NCBI GenBank assembly: GCA_017642335.1
Contig: JAGCPF010000035.1
Location: 248,001-312,000 of the forward strand
Origin: Fibrobacter sp.
Lineage (GTDB): Bacteria > Fibrobacterota > Fibrobacteria > Fibrobacterales > Fibrobacteraceae
Length of the DNA stretch: 64,000 bases
Direction of reading: 5' to 3'
The stretch's first letter is position 1; each line of letters starts with the position of its first letter. The notes beneath the pieces were generated by a model. The model was given only the letters and a program-made list of their open reading frames with translations, did no database searches and was not told where the DNA came from. Below, one piece after another: positions 40,009 to 49,333 of the stretch. Both the position numbers and the translations under genes were made by a program.

Positions 40009-41922
40009 TTACAAGCGGATGCCGGTGTCGCGCTGGGTTACGGTCGAGCAGGCGGCATGGAAGGCTTTTTCGCTCGCGACGATGGTCACGGTTTTCTTTG
40101 CACGGGTGATTCCGGTGTACAGGATTTGGTTTGTCAGGAGGGGGTGCCCTTCGCGTGTGGGGAGGAGCATCATCACGTGGTTGTATTCGGATCCCTGCGA
40201 TTTGTGAATCGTGATGGCGAATGCGGGCTCGATGGCGTCCGCTGGCAACAGCGTGAGCGGGTAGAATTCGAAGCGTTCCCTTTTTATCATCAGGTACGGT
40301 CGGCCATCCTTGAAAATGACGATTCCCGTGTCGCCGTTGTACAGCTTGTACATCGACTGGTTGCGCGTCAAGATGAGGATTTCTCCCGGGAAGTACAGAT
40401 TCGCGGGGTTGCCGTTTGCTTTGGCATATTGCTGCCGGATCCGTTTGCAGGCGGTCTGGTTCAGCGATTCGACTCCGCGCGGACCGCGGCGTTCTGCTGA
40501 TAGGATTCGTTTTTGGAGGGACAGTTCCCAAAGCCGGTTGCAGACGGGCTTGTCTTCGAGGTCCATCTCTTGGGCGGCTTTTTCTGCAAGGGCGGGCATT
40601 TCGGCAAAGTCCTTGACCCAATTGCTCACGAGTGTGGCGATGGCGGCCTCTTCTGCTTTCTTGCCTCCGGTGGGGGAGTCGGTGAACTTCACCGTGTCGC
40701 CGGGTGCCATCTGGACTTCTGCACGGCTTTGGATTGCCTTGGCGAGCCTGCCGATTTCGGAATCGTCGGTGAAACGGTTCGATTTCGTGAGCTTGACGAC
40801 GAAGTTTCGCGTCGTGTTTTCGGGTTTGAGAATTTCGCCCAGAACAGCGCCCGCTTCGACAGAGGGCAACTGGTACGGGTCGCCCAGCACAAATACCCTG
40901 GAGCCTTCCTGGACGGATTGCAGGAAGGCGGCGAAAAGCGAGATGTCAATCATGCTCGCTTCGTCGATAACGAAGATGGAATTCCTGCTGAACGGATTCT
41001 TTTTGTTGTAGCGGAATCCTCCGTCGTCGGGGGTGTACTTGAGCATCCTGTGAATCGTGCTGCTCTCGAGGTTGCTTAACTTGTTGAAAATGTCGGGGTG
41101 AGCATCCTTCTCGCTAGCTTCGATTTCGTTGAGGCTCCCGACGAGGCTTTCGCGCATGCGGTCGGCGGCCTTGCCGCTCGGGGCGGCGAGATGAATGTCG
41201 TAATCGAGGTATTCCGGGTGGGATTCCAGCATGCACCAAAGGATGTACAGCACGACCGTTGTCTTTCCAGTGCCCGGTCCGCCCGTGACGATAAGGTTTT
41301 CGCTTTGCCCGCGGATAATGGCTTCGGCTTGTTCGCGGTTTACGAGGAATTTGCCTTCGGGGTTGTTCTTGTTTGCGAACTTGGGATTCCTGGTGTGGAT
41401 CCTGGAAATCTTTTCGATGCAATCCGCGATAGCCGATTCCGGCGGTGTCGTTCCGTCGGCAAACAGCGTTGACGTGGTGCTTTCGATGATGCGCTTGGCC
41501 TCGAAATACTTTGCGATATACAGGAAGGTGATTCCGCCGGAGGGGCATGCGACAAAAAGCTTGGAATTGTTCTCGTCCGAAACTTCGCAGTCGGCTTTTC
41601 CCCAGCTGATGATGCTTTCGAACTTCTGCTCCAGAATGGCGGCGATGGCGCTTTCGATAATCGGCTTGAATTCGCTTGCGTCACCGAAATCCCTGTCCAT
41701 GAAATTGATGGAATCGGTATCGTAGAGCTTGAGCAGCCCGTTCCATTTCTGAGCCCATTTCGAGTAAAACAGTTCTACGTCCAGCGCGAACTGCGTATTG
41801 CCATCGTCTTGCAGCGAAAGGACGAGGTGGAGGAATTGTTGTACGCATTCCGGGAGATTCGGCTCCACTTGCGTAATCAACTTGTGCAGGTGCTTGTTGA
41901 TGGGGGCGCTGACTTGGCTCAT
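40009..41922 (-). CDS. recD: Exodeoxyribonuclease V alpha subunit RecD
   Basis: The fast 5'-3' helicase subunit of RecBCD. 637 residues. Superfamily 1 motifs are visible: Walker A TGGPGTGKTT at about 213-222, motif II VIDEASMIDISLF, FVLGDPYQLPSVEAG, and the C-terminal AITIHKSQGSEYNHV. Its start overlaps the recB stop by 4 bases, the typical coupling in this operon. A terminator follows. Confidence 0.93.
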   Translation of the reverse strand: MSQVSAPINKHLHKLITQVEPNLPECVQQFLHLVLSLQDDGNTQFALDVELFYSKWAQKWNGLLKLYDTDSINFMDRDFGDASEFKPIIESAIAAILEQKFESIISWGKADCEVSDENNSKLFVACPSGGITFLYIAKYFEAKRIIESTTSTLFADGTTPPESAIADCIEKISRIHTRNPKFANKNNPEGKFLVNREQAEAIIRGQSENLIVTGGPGTGKTTVVLYILWCMLESHPEYLDYDIHLAAPSGKAADRMRESLVGSLNEIEASEKDAHPDIFNKLSNLESSTIHRMLKYTPDDGGFRYNKKNPFSRNSIFVIDEASMIDISLFAAFLQSVQEGSRVFVLGDPYQLPSVEAGAVLGEILKPENTTRNFVVKLTKSNRFTDDSEIGRLAKAIQSRAEVQMAPGDTVKFTDSPTGGKKAEEAAIATLVSNWVKDFAEMPALAEKAAQEMDLEDKPVCNRLWELSLQKRILSAERRGPRGVESLNQTACKRIRQQYAKANGNPANLYFPGEILILTRNQSMYKLYNGDTGIVIFKDGRPYLMIKRERFEFYPLTLLPADAIEPAFAITIHKSQGSEYNHVMMLLPTREGHPLLTNQILYTGITRAKKTVTIVASEKAFHAACSTVTQRDTGIRL

Positions 41923-44900
41923 TGTCCGTCCTCCCCGGCTTCTTTGCGCTGGCGCATGAGTTTGCGGATATTGCTATAGGATTTTTCGAGGGCGGCGAAG
42001 TTTTCCCAGGTGTGCGCATAGATTCCGCTTTCGGTGCCTGCCTTGCAACCGCGCACGAATACGTAGTACATGCCGCCGAAGAACTTGTCGAAAATCTCGG
42101 ATTCGGTGAGCGGGGCGTTTCTGTCGCTTGCTCCGTAGAATTGCTTGAGCCACTTGATAAGGCAATAGCAGTAAAGCACCCGCTGCACGGAATAGTCTTC
42201 GTCCACTTTTTTCTGTACACTTGCGGGGCTGTAGTCACCGTCTGCCATCACGTCGGATTTCCAGTCAACGATGGAGAACCGCAGTTGCCCTTGCGTGTCG
42301 TGGCGCATGAATACGAGGTCGATGAATCCCTTGCAGATGCTTTGCAGGTATTCGCTTGCTTCGCCGTTATCGTCGGTGGTGGCGTTCAAGTTGAACTGGA
42401 CTTCGGCCTTTCGGCTGTTTTCGTCGAGACTCTTCAAAGCAAAACTCTCGCCGCTCTTGCGCCCGGCCTCGATGGCGGGCAGGCTTGCGTTCAGTGTATT
42501 CCACAGGATGTCGAGCGTGTGGTGTGTCCAATCTTCCTTGTGGTCCCAGATGGGCAGGGACTGCTTCTTGAACGTTTCCTCCACGAGCATTGAAAGCTCT
42601 GCGGAACCATACAAGGATTCTGCATTCTCGTGTCTCAAGCCAATTTCTTTGAACTTGCTGAGTTCAAAAATTTCGTGGAGCGCGTTACCGATTTTTGAAC
42701 CGCGCGGGTACCTTATGCTGGCCTCGATTTGCGAGGCGTCGGGTTCGATGTCTTCTCCCGCAAAGTGGTTCGCTTCGGTGCTACCTTCTTTATCAAGGTT
42801 TGCCTCTTCGTCGATGCTGAGCGAGGATTCCTTCTTGCCGGCAAGCGTGCTGTAGGAATGTTGCATGATGGCGAGCTTGCTTACGCTCTTTTGCAACGCT
42901 TGGATGTGTTCTTTTTGGCTGCTTTCTGTGTCGTCACATTCTTCTTGCTGCTTCTTGGACAATTTCTTTGCAGGAATGAGAATCTTTTCTTGGACTTTGC
43001 TCTTCAAATCGCGTTCGGTAAAGTAGTCCCATTCCTTTGCGGTTGGCATGACGGTGAAGAGATTCGCATTATCCTTGTCGGCACAGAATTTTTTCAGGGA
43101 TGCAGCGAGGAACCGGAAATCTTCCTTGAGGAAACCGTCGCTATCGAACCAGTTTGAATAGCGGGGGAGCATCAGTATCGAAGATGCTCGAGTGAAATCG
43201 ACGTAGAAAAGCCGTGCCCATTCTTGGAGCTCTTCTGCTTGGCGCGCTTCCTTCGCTGCCGCTCCGTAGCCTAGGCGGATGGTGTCGCCTGCGTGGTACA
43301 GGTACGGCCCGCTTGTAGACTTGCTGAGTTGCTTGAATCCGGCCGCAGAAATGACGACCGGAAATTCTAGGCCCTTGGAAGCGTGGATGGTCATCACCTG
43401 GACAGCGTCGAAGTCCGTTCCCTTCGCGACGAGGTTCCCGTCCTGATCGTCTGCGTCGCCTGTGAGACTTGCTAGGTCTTGCAGGTGGCGGATTAGGTCG
43501 TCCAGGGTGCAACTATGATTGTACAGGTAATTGACGGCATAGTTGCCTATCTGGCGGAGTTTCGTGAATTCCTGTAGTTTGCTCAGGTCGGAAAGCCGCT
43601 TTTCCACTTCGCTCTCGCCGTAGATGCTTTCTTGCATTTCCGCAAAACGGCGCTGGTTCGCGAGCTCCTTCCAGTGGCATATCATTTGCCGCTGCTTGCT
43701 GAACGGATCGTCGAAAAATTCACTTTCCACGTCGCTCAGGTCGATGGCAAAGAAATCGGTAATCAGCGCTTCGTTCAAGATGCGTCTGTTCCACGCGGAA
43801 AAGTCGTTTGCATCGATTGCCTTGAATAGCGAAATCCATTCGGCACATTCGCGCCCGTAGAATAGGTTGTCGTCTTTGTAGCGGGTGTAGGGTACCCCGG
43901 CGTGTTTCATGGATTCCTCGATATCTTCCATCTCGCTCCTGGTGCGTGCGAGAATGGCGAAATCCCTGAATGTCACGTTGCGGTAGATGTCTTCGCTATT
44001 TTGGGGATTCTTGTTGAAAACTTGCAGTTTGGTCCGCTTGCCTTCTTTTGAATCGATGTAGGTGCAGCATTCAATGATTTTTTCTACGCAAGTTTGTGCA
44101 AAATTGTTGCTGGTGACGCTGTTTTCTGAAATCCAGAAGGGCGCCGATTCTTCCCAGTTGCCCGAATTATCGTTGTAGAACTTGGCATTCGGCTTTTGGA
44201 GTTTTTTGTTTCCCGGATCACCGTCGGGATCTTCGCCGGGTGCATAAGACGGATTGAACGCCATTCCATCGCCAAAGAAATCCTTGCATGCGAAGAGCTT
44301 GTTGCACGCTTCGATGATGGAGTTCGTGGAACGGAAATTGCTCTTGAGGTCCTGACCGTTGTCGATTTCCTTGGTCGCCTTGAGGTAGACGTTTACGTCG
44401 GCACCTTGGAAGCTGTAGATGGATTGCTTAGGGTCGCCCACCACGAAGATGGAATGGTCTTTTGCCTCGAGGAAAATTTCCTTGAAGATGTCCCACTGCA
44501 GTTGGTTCGTGTCCTGGAACTCGTCGATGATGGCGTAGCGGTATTGTTCGCGCAACCGCTTGCAGAGTTCGCTCGCTTCGCCATTTGCTCCCTTCTTGAG
44601 GATGGCTCTATGGACGGAGAGAATCATGTCGTTGAACGACTGCATTTTGTTGTCGTTCTTGTATTTTTGCCATTCCTCGAAAAGTGGCTTGATTTGGCTG
44701 TAAAGGAATTTCTGGACTTGTGCCCGGAAAATATCGCTGGAAATTTCCTTGAGGTCGTCCTTGAGTTTTTTGAAAAACAGAAATGCGTTGTAGGCTTCGG
44801 CTGGCCACGATTCAAGCGTCTTTGAGGACTTGAATGTTTTTCCGTTGAATAGGGCGGCTTCATCTTCCCATTCCTTGAGGGAGTCGATGAAGTCTCCGAC

Positions 44901-45590
44901 CGTGGTGCTGCCCGTCTTTGTAAAGCCGAGGTCGCGATGCTGATCCAGTATTTTGAGGTTGTCGGCAATCTGCTTGTTGCTCAACAGGTCGGCAAAATTT
45001 TTCGGGGGTGTTTCGAACATGCTTTCTTCTGCACGGTCGATGACTACGGATTCCTTGCCGTCGGCGGATTCTCCCTTGTACATGTTGATTGCCGCGGAGA
45101 GTTTTTCCGTGAGCGATTTTTCAAGCGAGTCTGCGTCCGGTGCGGCTTGCAGGATTTTCTGGTAGAGTTCGTCGTTTGGCCACCTGTCGCGGGCCCAGGC
45201 GCTTATCATCGTCTTTACGCTCTTGTCGTCGACCATGGCGAGGTCGAACGGGCGTCCCGCTTCGTAGGCGAATTCCTTCAGTGCCTTCTGGCAGAAAGAA
45301 TGGATTGTGAAGATGGCCGCATTGTCAATGCCGCGCAAGGCCCTTTCGAATTTTTCGATGGTGCTGCGTTCCGTGCCGTCTTTATCCAGAACTTCTTCCA
45401 TCTTTTTACGGATGCGGTCCTTCAACTCGCCGGCGGCCTTTTCGGTGTAGGTGACGATAAGGATTTTCTTGAGCGGACAACCTTCGCTTACGAGTTTTGC
45501 AACAATCTGCTGGATTGTGTATGTCTTGCCCGTTCCGGCGGAGGCTTCGATGAACAGGTTCTTGCGGGGGTCGAATTTTTCGATATTCAT
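41919..45590 (-). CDS. recB: Exodeoxyribonuclease V beta subunit RecB
   Basis: The 3'-5' helicase and nuclease subunit of RecBCD, 1223 residues from ATG 45590 (MNIEKFDPRKNLFIEASAGT); the frame is open further upstream within recC but the ATG overlapping the recC stop is the natural start. Walker A ASAGTGKT is at 16-23, motif II is DEFQDTNQLQWDIF, and the C-terminal nuclease domain has 'GFIDLVFM' and 'IVDWKSD', the intact PD-(D/E)XK core. Thus helicase and nuclease both look active. Confidence 0.95.
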   Translation of the reverse strand: MNIEKFDPRKNLFIEASAGTGKTYTIQQIVAKLVSEGCPLKKILIVTYTEKAAGELKDRIRKKMEEVLDKDGTERSTIEKFERALRGIDNAAIFTIHSFCQKALKEFAYEAGRPFDLAMVDDKSVKTMISAWARDRWPNDELYQKILQAAPDADSLEKSLTEKLSAAINMYKGESADGKESVVIDRAEESMFETPPKNFADLLSNKQIADNLKILDQHRDLGFTKTGSTTVGDFIDSLKEWEDEAALFNGKTFKSSKTLESWPAEAYNAFLFFKKLKDDLKEISSDIFRAQVQKFLYSQIKPLFEEWQKYKNDNKMQSFNDMILSVHRAILKKGANGEASELCKRLREQYRYAIIDEFQDTNQLQWDIFKEIFLEAKDHSIFVVGDPKQSIYSFQGADVNVYLKATKEIDNGQDLKSNFRSTNSIIEACNKLFACKDFFGDGMAFNPSYAPGEDPDGDPGNKKLQKPNAKFYNDNSGNWEESAPFWISENSVTSNNFAQTCVEKIIECCTYIDSKEGKRTKLQVFNKNPQNSEDIYRNVTFRDFAILARTRSEMEDIEESMKHAGVPYTRYKDDNLFYGRECAEWISLFKAIDANDFSAWNRRILNEALITDFFAIDLSDVESEFFDDPFSKQRQMICHWKELANQRRFAEMQESIYGESEVEKRLSDLSKLQEFTKLRQIGNYAVNYLYNHSCTLDDLIRHLQDLASLTGDADDQDGNLVAKGTDFDAVQVMTIHASKGLEFPVVISAAGFKQLSKSTSGPYLYHAGDTIRLGYGAAAKEARQAEELQEWARLFYVDFTRASSILMLPRYSNWFDSDGFLKEDFRFLAASLKKFCADKDNANLFTVMPTAKEWDYFTERDLKSKVQEKILIPAKKLSKKQQEECDDTESSQKEHIQALQKSVSKLAIMQHSYSTLAGKKESSLSIDEEANLDKEGSTEANHFAGEDIEPDASQIEASIRYPRGSKIGNALHEIFELSKFKEIGLRHENAESLYGSAELSMLVEETFKKQSLPIWDHKEDWTHHTLDILWNTLNASLPAIEAGRKSGESFALKSLDENSRKAEVQFNLNATTDDNGEASEYLQSICKGFIDLVFMRHDTQGQLRFSIVDWKSDVMADGDYSPASVQKKVDEDYSVQRVLYCYCLIKWLKQFYGASDRNAPLTESEIFDKFFGGMYYVFVRGCKAGTESGIYAHTWENFAALEKSYSNIRKLMRQRKEAGEDGQ

Positions 45591-48500
45591 TCTTCGCCCT
45601 CCGTGTTTTGCGGTGCACCGATTTCGATGCGGAACAGGTCCTTCTGCTTTTTCGCTTCGGTGGACCATGTGCCCAGTTCACCATTAAAGTCGTTTTGCGG
45701 GTCGAATCCCGTGTCCTTGCGCTTGTCGAGCAGGTGGCGCTTTTCGAAATACGTCCATGCGTTGTTTAACTTTTGGGAGTACTCGAAAAAGGTTGTTATG
45801 GTTTCGTCGACCATGTCGATGGGGACGGCCTTGGAATATTTCTGCTGGAAAGCCTTGTTGTAAAGTGCGGAGAGCGTTGTGCGCGCCTCTTCCGGTGTCA
45901 TGCGCACCTTCGCCTTGCTGGGCTCTTTCCCCTTGGTGCTGTAGATGGAAATGTCGACGGTCTCGGCCTCGTGGGAATCTTTTTGCGCGATGAGTGCGAG
46001 CGCTGCAACGTACGGGCCCGTGTACTTGCTGTTCCTGAAATGCTTGTTGCCCGCCTTGCCCTTCATTTCCGATGTCGTGATGCTCGTAATGCTGTTGTGC
46101 TCGCTGTTGCACCAGTCGAGCGTCCCCAACAAAGTCCACCGCGTTCCGTCGGACTGGACGACAGGCAATTCAATCTTGTCCTTGAAGGTCCAGTGCCCGG
46201 CGTCGCTTACGGGAGAGCCCGGGAAACTTTCCATCTGCCGGAGCAGCGTATCCTTGCGGCTTTCGGCGACTTTCCACAGCTTATCACCGTATTGGCCGTC
46301 AGGAATCTTGCCGTTCCGTTCAAGGTTTTTGCGAAGTGCGTCAAGATCATGCTTGTTTCCGGTAATGGCCGCTGCAACCATGCTCTTCATGAGGGAACTT
46401 TGTTCCAGACTGTCGAAATCGATGGGCTCAAAAGTCTCTTCGCCTGGGTTGGTGGATTCGCCGTCCTTTTGCATCATTTGCGAGATGCGGAATTCGAGGG
46501 GATCGTCCAGGAAGCATTTCAGCTGGTACAGGCTGACCCATCCTGGGCTCTTGTCGATGGAACCGGGCAGCGGGGGGTGTCCCGAGGCGGAATCGCTGTG
46601 GGCCACCATGTTCATGTACACGGCCTTGTTCCGGAATTCCTTCGAGGTGAACAAGTCGCTGTAGGGGCGAGTTTCGTCGAGCGGGATTTCCTTTTGCTTC
46701 CACAACTCTTCGGCCTGCTTTTTTGCCTCGGCTGCAGTGAGGGTGGTGCCTTCGGCCTTGGCGCTTTTCTTGATGGCGTTTTTAAGGAAATTCCTGATGT
46801 CGTTGACGACGGAAGAGGGGTACAGATCCTCGTCCTTGACGATGTTCTTATTCACGTAGCTGATGTGGAAACTTTCCTTTGTGCACATCAACTGGCACAG
46901 GAATGCGTAGCGGCGTTTGGCGATGGGCGAGTCGTCGCCGGGCCAAGGGGCTACGGCCTTGCGCAAGTCCAGCGTGTTCTGCGTCTTGGTGCCTGGGAAA
47001 CTTGTGGAATCCGCCCCGATAAAGAACAGGTGCTTTACAGGGATAATCCTGTTGGGAATGAACTTGGAGAAGGTAATCCCGTTGACGAAAAGGTTGCCGC
47101 AGCTGTATTCGGAACTTTCGGCGGCGCTGCAGAGCGTCTGCGAAATGCAGTCCCACGAAATGGTAGGCGCACCGGCATCGTACTGGACGCGCAGATTTTC
47201 GAGTGCTGCTGTCACGTTCTGGAAAATGATGGTCTCCCCGGCGAATCCTTCCGGTGGGTTCGGCATGGCGACCCAGTTGTTCAGGAAATTCACGATTTTG
47301 TCGAGTACGGCGGGTGTTACGGCGGGCTCGTTCTTTGCGAGCTCTATCCATTCCTCGAGTTCGTCGATGCCGTCGGCAAAGCGGCTCAGTGCCGTACTGT
47401 TCGCGCTCATCATGTCGGCGTAGGGGAGGCATTCCTCGTCTCCCATGTCAATGGTATGCGTGCCGAATCGCGACGCAAGGACCCTGCGCAAATTCTTTTT
47501 CCAGTCGTTGCTGTTTTTGCGCGTGCGGAACGTGCTTGTGTTTCTGACCCACGTTTCCCAAGCCTCCACGTTATCGTCGGTGATATGGCGCGTGTTCTGC
47601 ACGACGGGATTGCGGATGAGGCTGAAGAATGCGGGACGGTTCAGGCTTCCGGCCTTCTGCACGGCGAAAAGGGTTGCCAGCGCTTCGGCCGTGAGCGATG
47701 CCTTCGCGGGCGAATCGACAATCGAGAAGGAAATGCGCATGGCCGTTCCCTCGGCGCCTTTGCCTTGCGGCGTTCCTGAATTCTGGTCAAATGCCTGGTA
47801 GATGGCGGTGCGGTAGTCATCAAGGCAGGGCGAAAATACAAGAATGTCGCTGATACGGTTTACGGGATTGCCTTCAGCGTCCTTTTCGGCGAGCAGCTTG
47901 CAGATTTGCGTGTGGAGCGCTTCCATCTCGCGTTCTTTCGTGGGGGCGGCGGTCAGCGTGAAGCTTTCGTCCGGTTTGCTGGATGCCAGGCCGGGCAGCT
48001 CGTTCTTGCGGCTTGCGACCATGTACTGCACCTTGTGCAGAAGCGTATCGGTGGAAATGGCGTTGTCTTCGCCGGAATCTATGTCGCCCGCAAATTCAAA
48101 ATCGTAGTTGGCCGCCTGGCACCAGAGCTTTATGTTGTCCCGACCGGATTTTCCCCAGTAACACAGCAGTGCGTTTTCAGAAGCGGAATCTACGCCCTCT
48201 TCAGTATCGTCATCGTCGGGGTCGGCTGTTTCGTCAAGCTGTGTGCAGAGCCTGTCGCGGATATTGTCCGGGATGGGTCCCGATTCGCCTTGCCAGTCGC
48301 CGTTACGTGAATGCCATTTGCGGTGGATGTCGCCGCTCGGCGTGCCCGCATCTTCCCAGAATTCCATGCACGGGTTCTGTATGTACGCAAATACCTCATG
48401 TTCCTCGGCAAACTTTTGCAAGATGACGCGGTAGAACTGCCCCATACCCGTAAGCCCGAAAATAAACACCGGCAGCGGACCGTTTTCGCCCATGAACTGC

Positions 48501-49297
48501 TCGCAATGGAATTTCCCGTCGTGGTTGTCCATGCAGTCCTTGAACAGGAAGGGAATAGTCAAATACGTTGTATTGAATTTTTGCGGAAGGTCCTTGTTTT
48601 TCCGTTCGTTCATGGCGTCGAAGGCGCGGGTCAACAGCGATGGCTCGGAGCCCTGCTGGTGGAATACCTTGGAGTAGAGCGCCCGCTGCCATTTTTCGCG
48701 GTCGCCGCCGTCAAAGAAGTCTTGCAGCGCACCCTGTTTCCAACAGTCAAGAATGCCATCGGCGAAGTTGCCGCCACTCTTGCGGATGAATCCTGCTGGT
48801 CGCGAAGTCTCGTATTCCAAAAAGAGCGAGGCCATCTTTCCGCAAAGGTCAAAGAGGTGCTGCTCGTCGAGCTTGCCGTCCGTTTCCAGGTAGCGTACGA
48901 CTTCGTCGCCAAGTAGGCGGTAGTTGCGCTGTTCTGTACAATCAGCCTCTGCGCTAACCTTGTTGACGCTGTTAGCCTCTGCGTTTTCTTTCCCGGCATC
49001 TTGTTTTCCGTAAAGGTATGCCCATATGACATTTCGCAGCAGGTCTGCGTTCAACTTCTTCTGGGTGTTGTCGTCTTCGTGAAGGATCTTGAGCAGGAAC
49101 TTGTCTATCATCATGGAGTTCAAGTTTGCTAGCGTCCCGCACTTTTTGACCCAATGCAGTCTGAACCACTGTTCCAGTTTCGGGTCCGGGAAAATTACCA
49201 CGGGTGTCTGGAACGGGTTTCCCCAAGAATCCTTGACGGCCTTGATCAGTTCGTCGGCAAGGTCTTCGAGATTCAGGGAAAATTTCAGGTGCAGCAT
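45587..49297 (-). CDS. recC: Exodeoxyribonuclease V gamma subunit RecC
   Basis: Chi-recognition and scaffold subunit of RecBCD, 1236 residues. The N-terminus (LHLKFSLNLEDLADELIKAV, VIFPDPKLEQWFRLHW) and the internal FFIGADSTSFPGTKTQNTLD, LCQLMCTKE patterns match RecC. It is the first gene of the recC-recB-recD operon and overlaps recB by 4 bases. A TATATT lies about 8 bases before the ATG, and no clear ribosome site was seen. Confidence 0.92.
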   Translation of the reverse strand: MLHLKFSLNLEDLADELIKAVKDSWGNPFQTPVVIFPDPKLEQWFRLHWVKKCGTLANLNSMMIDKFLLKILHEDDNTQKKLNADLLRNVIWAYLYGKQDAGKENAEANSVNKVSAEADCTEQRNYRLLGDEVVRYLETDGKLDEQHLFDLCGKMASLFLEYETSRPAGFIRKSGGNFADGILDCWKQGALQDFFDGGDREKWQRALYSKVFHQQGSEPSLLTRAFDAMNERKNKDLPQKFNTTYLTIPFLFKDCMDNHDGKFHCEQFMGENGPLPVFIFGLTGMGQFYRVILQKFAEEHEVFAYIQNPCMEFWEDAGTPSGDIHRKWHSRNGDWQGESGPIPDNIRDRLCTQLDETADPDDDDTEEGVDSASENALLCYWGKSGRDNIKLWCQAANYDFEFAGDIDSGEDNAISTDTLLHKVQYMVASRKNELPGLASSKPDESFTLTAAPTKEREMEALHTQICKLLAEKDAEGNPVNRISDILVFSPCLDDYRTAIYQAFDQNSGTPQGKGAEGTAMRISFSIVDSPAKASLTAEALATLFAVQKAGSLNRPAFFSLIRNPVVQNTRHITDDNVEAWETWVRNTSTFRTRKNSNDWKKNLRRVLASRFGTHTIDMGDEECLPYADMMSANSTALSRFADGIDELEEWIELAKNEPAVTPAVLDKIVNFLNNWVAMPNPPEGFAGETIIFQNVTAALENLRVQYDAGAPTISWDCISQTLCSAAESSEYSCGNLFVNGITFSKFIPNRIIPVKHLFFIGADSTSFPGTKTQNTLDLRKAVAPWPGDDSPIAKRRYAFLCQLMCTKESFHISYVNKNIVKDEDLYPSSVVNDIRNFLKNAIKKSAKAEGTTLTAAEAKKQAEELWKQKEIPLDETRPYSDLFTSKEFRNKAVYMNMVAHSDSASGHPPLPGSIDKSPGWVSLYQLKCFLDDPLEFRISQMMQKDGESTNPGEETFEPIDFDSLEQSSLMKSMVAAAITGNKHDLDALRKNLERNGKIPDGQYGDKLWKVAESRKDTLLRQMESFPGSPVSDAGHWTFKDKIELPVVQSDGTRWTLLGTLDWCNSEHNSITSITTSEMKGKAGNKHFRNSKYTGPYVAALALIAQKDSHEAETVDISIYSTKGKEPSKAKVRMTPEEARTTLSALYNKAFQQKYSKAVPIDMVDETITTFFEYSQKLNNAWTYFEKRHLLDKRKDTGFDPQNDFNGELGTWSTEAKKQKDLFRIEIGAPQNTEGEE

Positions 49298-49333
49298 ACC
49301 GACAATATATTTAAATCGGGGCGGCGGAAATGA

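Noticed and set aside
45773..47779. 668-codon open frame on the plus strand inside recC
   Set aside because: Antisense to recC, which has clear motifs and operon context; the product resembles nothing.
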